Shown: positions 38,411 to 48,808 of the stretch, one piece after another
Layout of the letters: every line of letters starts with the position of its first letter
Position numbering within the stretch: position 1 is the stretch's first letter
NCBI GenBank assembly: GCA_013398295.1
Contig: VZSF01004856.1
Coordinates: 200,939-264,938 of the forward strand
Length of the DNA: 64,000 nucleotides
Origin: Chionis minor
Taxonomy: Eukaryota > Chordata > Aves > Charadriiformes > Chionididae
Direction of reading: 5' to 3'
The notes under the pieces: model-generated
Told to the model about the DNA's origin: nothing
The model's input: the letters and a program-made list of their open reading frames with translations, nothing else
The model's database searches: none
Made by a program: the position numbers and the translations under genes

Positions 38411-38488
38411 AACATCCCAGTGTCCCAGCAACATCTCAGTATCCTGACATCCCAGCATCCCAGCACACTAGCATCTCAGCATCTCAGC
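38411..38488 (+). repeat. Degenerate decamer tandem repeat
   Basis: About eight imperfect copies of a roughly 10-bp ACATCCCAGC-type unit (variants ATCTCAGC, GTCCCAGCA). It sits about 120 bp after the end of the CR1 copy. Minisatellite-like. Confidence 0.85.
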
Positions 38489-38599
38489 TCAGGCAGACAC
38501 AAAGAGACACCCACCACGGAGCGGTGCTTGTTGTGACTAGCAGCAGCGGGAGCAGGGGTGATGCCCTGCCCTCACATGGGCTCCCATGGCTGTGGTGGG

Positions 38600-38790
38600 C
38601 TCAGCGTGGCCAAGCTCAGCGTGCCACTGCCGGGCACGCAAGGGGAGATTGTTCCTCCCTGGCTGGCCAGATTGGTGTCAGCTGCCCACGGCCGCGGGCG
38701 TCAGTCCCCTGGGAACCCGCGGAGCTGACGGAGGCGGCCGGCGCACAAAACCAGCAGGCACGAAGCAGCAGGTGGCCCCCGCGGAGGTAA
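38600..38790. other. Small CpG-rich patch
   Basis: I count about 17 CpG dinucleotides in 190 bp, including GGCCGCGGGCG, ACCCGCGGAG and GGCGGCCGGCGC. This is far above the rest of the window. It is next to the enhancer-like block that follows at 38,790. It could be an orphan CpG island acting as an enhancer-associated or lncRNA promoter. It has no recognisable TATA or initiator arrangement and no coding exon. Confidence 0.6.
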
Positions 38791-39210
38791 TCAGGATCAC
38801 ATTCAACGGGGGAGCCGGCTCAATTTTCAGCCCCGTGTCTGCCAAGGGGCCTGGAGCTGCCTTGTTAATGCTGCAGGGAACACGTGGGACACATTGACTG
38901 CATTAATTGTCCCCACTCATTCAGCGGTGGATGAATTATAATGTTACCACTCCAGGGTAAAGCAAACACCTATCATAACAATCATGTCATTAGTGTGCAG
39001 ATGCCGGCTGCTCTGCTTAACCTTTTGTATCTTTTTTTTTTTTATGGCATGCAATAAGAATATTTTTTATTGTTTTTCGTATAATTGATTTTTAGGTTGC
39101 AAGTGTTGCTAAACCCTTGAAACAAGCACAGCTGCATTACTCAACAGCTAGGAATAAGCACACGGACTGACAAAGCACAGATTAAAGTTCCTTTAGAGAG
39201 AAACAGTGAG
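38790..39210. promoter_or_regulatory. Candidate conserved enhancer block beside CpG patch
   Basis: Complex block with GACTGCATTAATTGTCCCC near 38,896, GATGAATTATAATG near 38,929, AACAATCATGTCATTAGTG near 38,977, a long T-run at 39,031-39,043, ATTGTTTTTCG and GTATAATTGATT near 39,070-39,091, and AACAGCTAGG near 39,144. Motif types (homeodomain, Sox-like ATTGTT, E-box) fit a developmental enhancer. Its position against the CpG patch strengthens the case. Conservation is not tested. Confidence 0.5.
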
Positions 39211-39449
39211 GCTTTAAAAGTTTATGTTTGCAGTTTGGTTTATCCTTTGCAGTGTGACTGACACATTCGTTATTCACATAGCAAGAGCTCTGAAAGAACT
39301 AAGGGTCCTTAAAAAATATAACAGTCTTAGGAAAGCTTCTAATTTAACTACAGCTACTAGCGACCATGATTATACATGCACACCCAGACAAATGCCACAT
39401 TCTGGTTTGAAAATTAAACTGTTCACATCTCTGCAGAAAATGTTTTTGT

Positions 39450-39545
39450 TTGCTGTTATGTACATGTATACACATATATGGAGAGAGAGACACACATATA
39501 TGTATACACACATCCAGATGTACATGTGCATGCATGCATGTATAT
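39450..39545. repeat. TA/CA/GA/CATG dinucleotide-rich tract
   Basis: Compound simple sequence with TACATGTATACACATATATG, a short GA run, then CACACATATATGTATACACA and GCATGCATGCATG. A likely unstable microsatellite region, partly self-complementary. Confidence 0.8.
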
Positions 39546-39659
39546 GGACATTCCTTTTTATCTATGAAACTTTATATTAACTTAATACTAGTATGTGTAT
39601 TAATAATCTACATGTAAAGATACTATTTCTGCTTCAACTTGCATTTACTCACATGTGCA

Positions 39660-40120
39660 TCACAAAGCTTCTCTGACTGTTGCAACATCATTATCCTGCA
39701 ATTAACGATCCTGACGTGGTGCTGTGTTCTCATTTCTCTTTAATCGAGCTCATTCTGCGTTTGGTGAGTGTTCTTCAATGGTCCTGCCGAGTGTGCTTGG
39801 AACTTCCCGCTGCATGTTTCTAAAGCAATCAAGTGCTCTTTTGGATGTTACCCATTACCCCTTGCCTTGCGAGATTTGCAAGCAGAGAGCCCACTCCCAC
39901 CAGCCCTTGCGCACGCCTTTGGCAATTGCTCTATATCTAAACCTAAACACTCCAAAGACCAAGATTGCAAAAGGGATTTGCATGGTTTGGCCCTTGGCCC
40001 TGGCTCTGCACTGATGGTTGTTAAAACATGCAGATCCCTTATGCTTTTGTCGACCACTGCTGGAGCCAGCAGCCTTGTGTCACTTTTTTGTTAAAGCTAC
40101 TGACAAGTATTGCAACACCA
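39660..40120. promoter_or_regulatory. Candidate conserved non-coding block
   Basis: Contains CATCATTATCCTGCAATTAA near 39,686, CTCTTTAATCGAGCTC near 39,737, and further complex unique sequence. Open frames of 69-108 codons exist on both strands without domains. Enhancer character is inferred and weaker than for the block at 38.8-39.2 kb. Confidence 0.3.
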
Positions 40121-40679
40121 TATAGAAGTTAACTGTTAATTCATCTTCCATACGTGAGCTTCAGCACACGTTCTTTGTGGAGGTGGAAAGAAGACGCTCC
40201 CCTGTCTCCTCTCTGCAGCCTCCCACCACTTCTTCATGCCTCTTTCGTTAGGAAATGAACTGAGGTCCCAGACTTGCAGACACTTACCAGTCAAACGCTT
40301 GACGTTACCTGCTGCAAATAAGCTCAGGAGATTCAATGAAAATAACAACTAGATGCACAGCCAAACTTGCAAACAAATCTTTGAGTGATTTGCACCTAAA
40401 ACCAGGGTGCAAGAAGTGGGAGATGTGCATAGAGAATATCAGTGCACTATTTTGTAGATGCATACATGTAGAGATGCATTATTCATTGTTTGGTACTATT
40501 ATTGCAAGTTGTGTTTAGAATGAGATCCAACAGTAAGACACATTGTCATAAAGCAAGAACAGGGAACAGGGGAGGAATGATAGAGTAGCATCAATACAAT
40601 TACTTATACTAAATACATGTAAATCTATAGCAAGAGTAAGTGCATGGCAGGATGAGGTTAAGGATGAGGTTAAAGTTTT
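40121..40679. other. Unique non-coding DNA, no gene seen
   Basis: A perfect 12-bp tandem pair (AGGATGAGGTTA) lies at 40,649-40,672. Nothing else is recognised. Confidence 0.5.
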
Positions 40680-41198
40680 ATGGTTATTGTTTTGGTGTTT
40701 TTCAAAATCATTAGACGCCTCAGCTCACTAATTTTGTGTAGGTGCCTGCGGTTTGTGAAATGGAGAAGTCATTTAAAATGGTTTAGTCACATTTTAGCCT
40801 TAAACAAGTATTTAATTTTTACATATGCATGTAAAACCATGTTGTTTATTGGTATTTCCACTGAAAATTGCTGTGATTCAGCTCTTTTGGATGCATTTCA
40901 AAAGCGTAAACTGAATTTATGTTCCATAATCAGTAGAAGGTGTATTTCCCTGAAATCAAAGAAGTCATTTTTTATTATGATGGTGGATTCATCTGAGAAT
41001 ATAATACCATTTTCTGGTATGCTATATTTATATAAAACCAGAATACAGCCTTACATAGCCCTTATAATGCTATATACAAATACATTAAACAGTATAATCT
41101 TTTTTCCATACTTCCCCTTTAGATTGTTTGTGAATGGAAGAATTCATCTTTCAGACTTTCATTTGCTTTATGTGTGCAAGTACACACTGTCAGACTAA
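40680..41198 (+). other. 172-codon open frame in AT-rich DNA, unknown
   Basis: An uninterrupted 172-codon frame runs through strongly AT-rich, non-repetitive sequence, where stops should be frequent. The product is rich in Ile, Leu, Phe and Tyr. It has no domain I recognise, and the hydrophobicity is what T-rich codons give. The T-skewed strand lowers TAA/TAG/TGA counts, which partly explains the length. No splice context or promoter is evident. An old decayed retrocopy or chance are both possible; I lean to chance. Confidence 0.15.
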
Positions 41199-42229
41199 AA
41201 ACTCTGCAGTTTCTGAAGAGTGTTTTTATGAACAAAATAAAAACCTGCAATTGTATCCTGTTTGATCATTTTTTTCCTCCAAATAACATTTATGGTATGT
41301 TTTTTCAAGCACACATATTTGGTTGATCAAAACCAAACTATGTTATTCAGTGGCAGTTGGGTGTCTGTACATGTATTTTTCCCCCTAAGTAACCTAGGCT
41401 AAAATCAACTTTATCCAGACGTTTTTTCTCCTAGTCTCAAAAAAAATTACCGTAAAAATGAACCCATATGAAAATGAACTCTTGTATGTAAAATATTTTC
41501 CCACACATTGCTGCTGCTGAATGTTTCTACTTAACTTGCTGAAAATGGTATGCCTGCACAAATAATGAATGTGTGCTGCCGTCACATCCATTCTCCCATT
41601 TTCCTATTTGAAAAATATGTGTACAGAATGGACATGTTTTAGATTGGGAAAGAAGTCCTCTCTTTTTGATTGCTAAATATTCTACTGGAAATTAGTAAAA
41701 CATTTGCTGATAATTTGACCCTCTGCAATATATTGAAGTTTGAGTACCAATTTTTAAACCTATCTCTTATATTTGCTAGCATATGTGCACATACTTATAA
41801 ACATTAAAATAGTATGATATTTTAGATTGTATATGTGCACATAATAGTACTTAACAGATCATTAAGCACATTTTTCAGGTATGTTTGCTAATGCCTGGAT
41901 GATAATGAAAAATAAAAATCTAACCTAAAAATGACTTGTATTACAGTTTGCTATAACAGTTGCTGTAAGAATATTATTCAGACATAAAAATCACTTATAG
42001 GGAGAAGTTCACAAGTAAATAAGCTTATATACTTAAATGTTGATTTATAACAGCCTAGGTTCTTCCGTCTAGGACATTTTTCTTACCCTTAGTAGTCTTG
42101 GATGGTTTTATACCCAAATAACTGGATAATTAAAATAGCTTATAGTTCCCCATATAACATCCATTATTATATTAACAACACTGCTGTAATGGTTTAAGAA
42201 ACATAAAATTAAATTCATGGCTGTTTTCT
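41199..42229. other. AT-rich unique DNA with a repeated palindrome
   Basis: The 13-mer ATATGTGCACATA, containing a perfect 12-bp palindrome, occurs at 41,781-41,793 and again at 41,831-41,843. No gene or transposon is recognised. Confidence 0.5.
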
Positions 42230-42420
42230 TAAACCCTTCATAAATATTTTAGGAGTTAATTAGGAGACTACAGGTACGAATAGACCAAAATTTATTCATA
42301 ATTAAAAATCAGATATTACATGTCACCTCTTCTGATAGAGAAAAACCTTTAATTGCCTGTAATTAGGCAATTGTCCCCATAGCTTGCTAAAGCGGATTGA
42401 ATTGGAATGAACTTGGTAGA
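42230..42420. promoter_or_regulatory. Candidate homeodomain-rich regulatory block
   Basis: GGAGTTAATTAGGAG at 42,252 and TTCATAATTAAAAATC at 42,295 are followed by a hairpin. AATTGCCT (42,351-42,358) and AGGCAATT (42,365-42,372) flank the loop GTAATT. The paired TAAT/ATTA sites and their symmetry fit a dimeric homeodomain binding region. Inferred. Confidence 0.35.
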
Positions 42421-42742
42421 AAGACATATTTATGGTAATAAGATAAGTTTCCTGCATTTTCTTTGTTATGTTGGGGTTTTTTTACATGTTGGTACAGAAT
42501 ATGGTAGAAATAGTAAAATATGCGTATCTATCTTTAATGTACCAACATTAAATCACAGGAAATACCTTTCTGTAGAATTTGATATAATTTGGCATCTGAC
42601 CTTTATCTAATGCCTCATAACTTTTCATGCCAATTATTTTGTCTTCCTTTACCAAAACATGAACAAAAAACTGAGCTCATGAATGACAATATATTAATTC
42701 AGCAGACCTAAGATATATTTTTCCAAAGTTGTAATTAACATT

Positions 42743-42802
42743 CCATTTTTTACAATGTGGAAATGAAGCAAAGAAAAATAGATTTTCCGGAGCCCAAATT
42801 CT
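42743..42802 (-). repeat. MIR/L2-like tail relic
   Basis: CCATTTTTTACAATGTGGAA followed by ATGAAGCAAAGAAAAATAGA parallels the minus-strand MIR/L2 tail (ccattttacagatggggaaactgaggcaaagagag). Diverged; by eye. Confidence 0.45.
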
Positions 42803-43129
42803 TGGGGCAAATTATTGATCAAACCAAATACCAGACACATTGTTGCTCAGGTATCTGACCCCGAAGTATGGTGTATGATATGCATCCGTGGTCTAGAGCA
42901 GTTCCCAGAAGGTATGGTGTTGGCTGAAATTTTAAAACCCACCTTCGTTATGGCAGGTATTTACATAAAAGCATCTTAATATAAATGGCTTAATTTCCTG
43001 CAATATGAACAACTACATATTTTGCCAAACTCAGTAAGGACTACATATGCCATTTGATAGTTAAGACAGTTTTAGAGGAGTTTCTACAACCTGTAAAGAG
43101 TTGCACACGTGCTTTATCTGGCATACTGA
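42803..43129. other. Unique non-coding DNA, no gene seen
   Basis: No recognisable coding or repeat signal. Confidence 0.4.
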
Positions 43130-43216
43130 CTGCTGCAAAGTCAGTGGAACTTCTCACAGTGCACAAAACTAAGTCTGCAGAAGTTATTTCTGTGTTGAAG
43201 CCAAGGGTCTGATTCT
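43130..43216 (+). repeat. Ancient amniote interspersed-repeat relic
   Basis: AAAGTCAGTGGAACTTCTCA, then ACTAAGTCTGCAGAAGTT and GGGTCTGATTCTGG, follow the order of an old amniote repeat tail (a 'tcagtgggacttctca' part, then 'agtttgcag', then a 'tctgattctg'-type end). I cannot name the family with confidence; an L3/CR1-like LINE is possible. Confidence 0.25.
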
Positions 43217-44584
43217 GGAATATTCTTGTATTCCTTGTATTCAGTAAGTGCCTTTCTAACCAACATGTTATTTTATTTTGGTTAGAAATTCCCAGCTACA
43301 AATCTATGATGAGGCATGCACCTCTCAGCTCACAGCCCTGCTGAGCCATGTCCTTCTTGGGCTTGGCCACGGTTTGTCAAATGCTGGGTCTCACAGTACG
43401 TCTGCACTAGGCTTGTACTTGCTCCCTCAGAACTAATAAATAAAACAAAGTATTAGTTATTTAGGACAAAACTATTTCAAGATATTTCATATCCTTCAAT
43501 TAATCAGACTTTTCTGCTCAGATTCAAGTCAGTCAGATTTTCTTCGGAGTCCTCCTTTGTTCTCATATCTGTCTACCTACTAAATACATATATATATGTA
43601 CACTGCTGCTTATACAGCTTTTGGATAATGACCCTTTCTTCTGCCCTTCCTAATTACTCTTTATCTGTTTACTTTCACTAGGCCTACAGGATTTGTCTAG
43701 GTTATTGGCAATGCTCTTGATTCGTCTTCCCTTTTTCTTTTTGTTGGTTTGGCTTTGGTTTTTTTTTTCTTTGGTTTTTTTTTTTTTCCCCCTGTGCCCT
43801 TGGTAGCTCCTATGACTTTGATTCTTTTGTACTACAGATCTTTAATATTTGTTATTTAGCATTGCCAAAGACTTTGAAATTAGGTCAGACTGGATGTCCA
43901 GTGCATACGGTTGCTAGCAGTGTCAAAGGACTGTACTGAATGTCATCAGTCATTTATAGCCCTGTGTTTTTAAGTCTCTGTTTTTTTAACTCTGGAGACA
44001 TGATTCTTGAAGCCTGCAGCTCACCTCTCTGTATTAGCGGTGTGTGCTGCAATGTCCTTGCCTTCATTTGTCACGTTGCTTTCCAGCTGACATTTCTTAT
44101 CACCCTTCGGCAATACAGGAATACTAAAAATTCTGTTAAGGGGCAGCTGCTAAATGGCAATGCTGTCTTCCAACTGTGGCTTTCCGAAGTTGTTGAGAAA
44201 ATTATTATGTCTCATTTATTTAGATTATTTGTATCTGTTACAGGTATGTCTCAGAGACAACGAGAAACACACTAACAGGTTAATTTTTAAGGTGTTTCTA
44301 GCCGCCTTCCCTACTTGCTGTAGCCCAACCTTGGAGTTTCTTAAGACCTGTCTCAGCAGAACCAGAGATGCTTAAGCAGAGATTTTAGGATAGTGTATGT
44401 CAACTTTAAAGATACTTGTTGTGATGTTAATGAGTTACTTTGTCTTGGCAACAAATTATCTTTTACAGGTGGGGTATGCCTCAGTCTAATTTTAGCCATC
44501 TAGCAAGGGGGCTTCCAATTTCAAGTGGTCGTGTAGACTCTGTTTGTGGTCACTGCAGGTAGAGGCACACATGCATTTTGGAAG
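43217..44584. other. Unique DNA with a T-rich tract, no gene seen
   Basis: 43,738-43,788 is T-rich with GGTTTT interruptions. A 111-codon + frame at 43,940-44,275 lacks a domain. Confidence 0.5.
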
Positions 44585-44640
44585 CAATTAATTCCACCTA
44601 TTTTAGATGCTTATTTTGAGGATCAGTTGCCCTCTACAAG
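44585..44640 (+). repeat. L3-like LINE tail relic, partner of the 5.05 kb motif
   Basis: CCACCTATTTTAGATGCTTA followed by TTTTGAGGATCAG aligns over about 27 bp with 5,062-5,088 (one base indel and few mismatches). It resembles old L3/CR1-like tails that end in a 'ttgaggatctgg' type sequence. Same orientation as the copy at 5.05 kb. Confidence 0.35.
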
Positions 44641-46929
44641 TTTATTGCTCCTTGCAGTGACATTACATGTAGCCTAGGTGACCAATTTAGGTCTTGACTG
44701 GATGCTCAATTTTTCTATTGCTAAAAGTGAAGTTAATCCAACTTTAGCTTTGTCGCATTTGTAGAATTGAAAGAATTTTATTGACAGCCTATTAGGTAGC
44801 ATTCTGAACTAAAGTACAGGGTTAGATTATGTATTTCTTATTACACTTATCATAGGTAAATTCTGATCTGCATGTTCAAAGCTAAAATTAAGATTCTTTA
44901 TTAGTCTTTCCCATAAATATTTGAAATCCGGAAATAACAAGTTACCATCTCCAGATAAGAGAAACAGACATCATACAGAGGAAATGTGAGACGTGGTCCA
45001 ATGCATGCATTGTATGTATACATGTACACAAGCATATATTCTTATACAAACACATGGAGATACACATTCATACACACACTGAGTCACAGCCCAGTTCTGC
45101 AGACAGTCCTGTTGGTTAAATGTATGTGCACATGGCATGAGTAAAGGCAAATGTCTGGACAGCTTAGTCAAAAGAAATAAGGGCCATGAAGCCATTAAAA
45201 TTTACAGACCAAATATTAGTTTGCCTTAAATCAAAGAATACCATTGATGGTCTTCCAAGAGAGTCTAATATTCTGTATTTCACAACATGTTACGATCAGT
45301 CATAGAACACCTGTAAAGAGTTAGTCTGGTCATGAATAAGTTGCCAGTGTTTTATGAACATCAAGATTGGTGAATGGTTAGGCATTTAACTTTTGGAAAC
45401 ATTTAAAGGAGACTGACAAGAACTTGTGGACTGATGTATGATTTATACATGTCATGCAGGGCATCTTCACTCCATTGTGCATTAAGCAGTGCGAAGGCAA
45501 TAATGAAAACTGTAACAGAAACTTATTTAAGAGAGAGGAAAAACAATAAACCAGTTTTGAATGAAAACTCTCTTGAAACCCTGAGCCCATTGTCTCTGTC
45601 AGATAGGATACATGACTGGTTACATTATGATTAAGCCTACGTAGCATTTTGAGGGACTTGGACTGAAGTTGAGATGACCTTGGCAGACAAGCCTATAAGT
45701 GTTACCTTCAGCACTACTATAACCTGCCACCAGGAGCGTATTGGGTCCTGTGTGGTCAGGCACACCCTAAGGGGACATTAAAATGTGCTTTGTCACTTGA
45801 CATGCCCAGTATCAATGCTGACTGGCTGCTCACAGGCTGTTGGCAAGCCTGCTGTCTGTGTAAAGGAGGTGAACAGAGGCAAACCTTTGGGAGCTGTAGG
45901 CACAGCCTTGGATACTCTTTTTGTCAGCCTTTTTCATAAAGCCATTCACAACTGATGGTACAGTCAGTGTGGAGGCTTCAACAGGAAAACCAGTGGCTCA
46001 GAGATGAGCCTCAAATCATAGCCAAAAGATGAGGTGTGGAGAATCTTGCTGGTCTCATGACCGCGTGCATCAGGTCCTCTCTGTGCAACCCATCCCCAGC
46101 AGAGTATCTCCTTGAACTCGATGTAAATCATCTGTTGTCCACAAGCATAAAGGAGAAGTCCATGTCTGCACAAACCAGTTTGTGAGAGGGAGCTGCTGGG
46201 GCTGTATCCATGCACGCCTTCCTCCCAGACTGTACCTATGGAGTGGTAAGCTATTTGAGGTTTAGGGTTGTTCAGGATGCTGCTGAGATTCCATATGAGA
46301 CATATATTTTTAGTACTCCCTTAACTTTATGAATACCTGACCCAAATGCTTTGGATCCTGTTTCTTGAGGTGTTTCAATACTTATCCAAATTAGAATAAT
46401 CTATTTTTAGTGGGATTTTATTATACTATATGTATAAATATATAAATACATACGTTTATGTATAACATCCATGCACACATACATATATTGCTTATATGTA
46501 CATTATTAATAAATCAAACTGGAGTGAAAATCCTCATATTTGAGGAAAAGGAAGGTGCTGTCTTTCAGGATTCCATTGTTACAATGTTTTGACTTTTATT
46601 CTGAAAAATAAACAGGATTTTAATAGAATTCAGTGCAAAACAAAAAATGAATTTGTCAATGCCTGTATTATATGCTGTGTTTCTTTAAATGAGCCTTATT
46701 ATGCTCAATAGGAAGATTTCTAAGCTATGATCACCCATAATAGCTGTTTCATTAATATGATCTTTGTAGAAATACATCATATAACGCAGGGATACCAGTG
46801 CAATATTTGCTTTTCCACCTCCCCAACAAAAGCTTGTGAAGACTTTGCACAGTGTTTTTAAATGAGGACAAAAACACGGCGCAAGTGTGTAAACCATGAT
46901 TCTGTGTTTTATCAGAAGACAAGGTATGA
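44641..46929. other. Unique AT-rich DNA, no gene seen
   Basis: Dinucleotide-rich TA/CA stretches occur at 45,000-45,080 and 46,425-46,505. Frames up to 89 codons lack domains. No RNA gene is recognised. Confidence 0.5.
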
Positions 46930-47480
46930 AAGGGTAAGTCAGCTTTCAAGGAATCTCTGCAATCTGTAGGACAGTATAAAAAAGGCAGTGGTAGTAATTA
47001 GCCTTTTAAAATGATTCCTTATATCCTTAAGCACATTATGGAAATTTATAGTACACATCAGATGTCTGTCTGTGTGTGTGTCGATGTGAGTGTAAGAGCA
47101 TGTGTGGGTATGTGAAGTGAGTGAAAGAGAGGTTTCCAGCCATCTTTGCATGGCTGCGTTTGCAACTTAACTGAAATGATGAAGCAATTTGTAGTGGTGT
47201 CAGTAACTCCTCGGGGGATCCTCACTGAACGCATGTCATTAGGTGCCACGCAATTTGCTTGGCTTGCTGCTCACTCTGAGAAACCAGTTCATGATATGTT
47301 CTTAAAGACTATAACATTCTGCTCTTTAATTTTAGAGGTATTAATGTGTGGGTAATCTTTACTAATCCCAAAATATTCCACCCCTTTCATCCTACCGCTG
47401 GCTGCTCAGCAATCAAAAATCCTTTTTTGCTCTTTGCCAGACTGTTCTTACTGATCTATTGCTATGATTATATTAATCAG
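46930..47480. promoter_or_regulatory. Candidate conserved block next to a CR1
   Basis: The segment from about 47,145 to 47,480 is complex and unique. It includes GCATGTCATTAGGTGCC near 47,231, CTTTAATTTTAGAGG near 47,324, GGTATTAATGTGTGGG near 47,337 and TTATATTAATCAGTAAC near 47,467. A TG-rich simple patch lies at 47,064-47,090. The CR1 at 47,552 inserted just beyond its edge. Enhancer character is inferred. Confidence 0.35.
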
Positions 47481-47551
47481 TAACACATACCAGAGGAGAG
47501 TAAGGTGGTGGGCCAAGGCTCACTGTCCACTTAAGTACTCTGAACTTTTCA

Positions 47552-48010
47552 TCATAGAATCATAGAATGTTAGGGGTTGGAAGGGATCTCTGGAGATCAT
47601 CTGGTCCAACCCCTCCCCTCCTACCCACCCCCACCAGAGCAGGTCCACCTACAGCAGGTTGCACAGGATGGCGTCCAGGTGGGTTTTGAATACCTCCAGA
47701 GTTGGAGACTCCACCACCTCTCTGGGCAGCCTGTTCCAGTGTTCTGGCACCCTCAAAGGAAAGAAGTTCCTCCTCATGTTTAGATGGAACTTCCTATATT
47801 CGAGTTTGTGCCTGTTGCCCCTTGTCCTATCACTGGGCACCACTGAAAAAAGACTGGTCCCATCCTCCTGGCACCCTCGCTTTAAGTATTTATAAGCATT
47901 GATGAGATCCCCCCTCAGTCTTCTCTTCTCCAGACTAAACTGACCCAACTCCCTCAGCCTTTCCTCATAAGAAAGATGCTGCAGCCCCCTAATCATCTTT
48001 GTAGCCCTTA
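47552..48010 (-). mobile_element. CR1 LINE, 5'-truncated, frame intact
   Basis: On the + strand it starts with the reverse-complemented octamer tail (CATAGAATCATAGAAT) and GGTTGGAAGGGATCTC, the signature CR1 3' end. The minus strand carries an uninterrupted frame of 115 codons (47,649-47,996). It includes [36 protein letters not shown] and [11 protein letters not shown] and ends in the typical CNLL-stop. The reverse-transcriptase core is missing through 5' truncation, so it cannot move. The open frame suggests it is the youngest CR1 in the window. Confidence 0.95.
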
Positions 48011-48174
48011 AAAATTAAATAAGTAAAAATAAAAAAGTAAAAATAGTATCAGACTAGGGGTTTGACTTCCAATTGGAACTACCACATAAGCACAGACTTA
48101 CTGTGCATAGAGTAGCTGTTTGTCTAGCACTTTTGGACACCTGGATGTTTGGTAATTACTATCCAGGAAGTCAG

Positions 48175-48808
48175 CTTTACAGAAAAGCATCTGGGGGGTC
48201 CTCCTGGATAAGTCAAACATGAGCCAACAATGTGCCCTTGCAGCAATGAAGGCCAGGGGCATCCTGGGCAGCATTAGCTATGTTCTTACCTAACTACGGG
48301 TGGAGGAAATGATCTGGCATGTCTGGCACTCATGAAATACCGTGTCCAGTCTTGGGCTTCCCAGTCCTCACAGGAAGTCCCATGAGTCTCTACCAAGCTG
48401 GTTAGGGGCTGAAGCACATGCCGTCTGAGAAGAGTCTGGGGCAGTGGGATCTGCTCATCCTGGAGAAGAGAAGGTTTCAGGGGGTTCTAATTGCTGCCTA
48501 CAGCTACCCAACAAGAGACAAGACAAAGCCAAACTCTTTCCAGAAGCATGCAAGGATAGTACTAGAGGCAACAGACAATGCTTGAAACACATGAAAATCT
48601 AAAGATTCTTGACACAAGAGGGTTTTTTGAGGTTGGTCAAACACTAGAATAGGTTGCTAGAGGGGCTGTGGGATCTCTGTCCTTGGAGGTGTTCAGGATT
48701 AAACTGGACATAGCCCTGTGCAACCTGATCTGAATAGACCACCTCTGGGTAGAAGGTAGGTCCAGAGAGCTCTTGATGTCTCTTCCAATATACGTGGTTG
48801 TGGGATGG
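48175..48808 (+). mobile_element. CR1 LINE, old and degraded
   Basis: Recognisable through GGGGGGTCCTCCTGGATAAG, ATGAGCCAACAATGTGCCCT, GGCATCCTGGGCAGCATTAG, TCCTGGAGAAGAGAAGG, TAGGTTGCTAGAGGGGCTGT and GTCTCTTCCAATATACG. These are in the order expected for the CR1 3' part on the + strand. Many substitutions and indels have destroyed the reading frame. It lies 165 bp from the younger CR1 in opposite orientation. Confidence 0.88.

Larger units (their letters stand above)
38116..38790 (+). other. 224-codon open frame, judged spurious
   Basis: The longest open frame in the window begins inside the CR1 in a non-ORF2 frame, then crosses the decamer repeat and the CpG-rich patch. Its predicted product has no domain. 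Length comes from GC-rich, stop-poor sequence. I do not regard it as a gene. Confidence 0.75.

Noticed and set aside
38116..38790. 224-codon frame, the longest in the window
   Set aside because: Starts out of frame inside a CR1, crosses a minisatellite and a GC-rich patch, has no domain.
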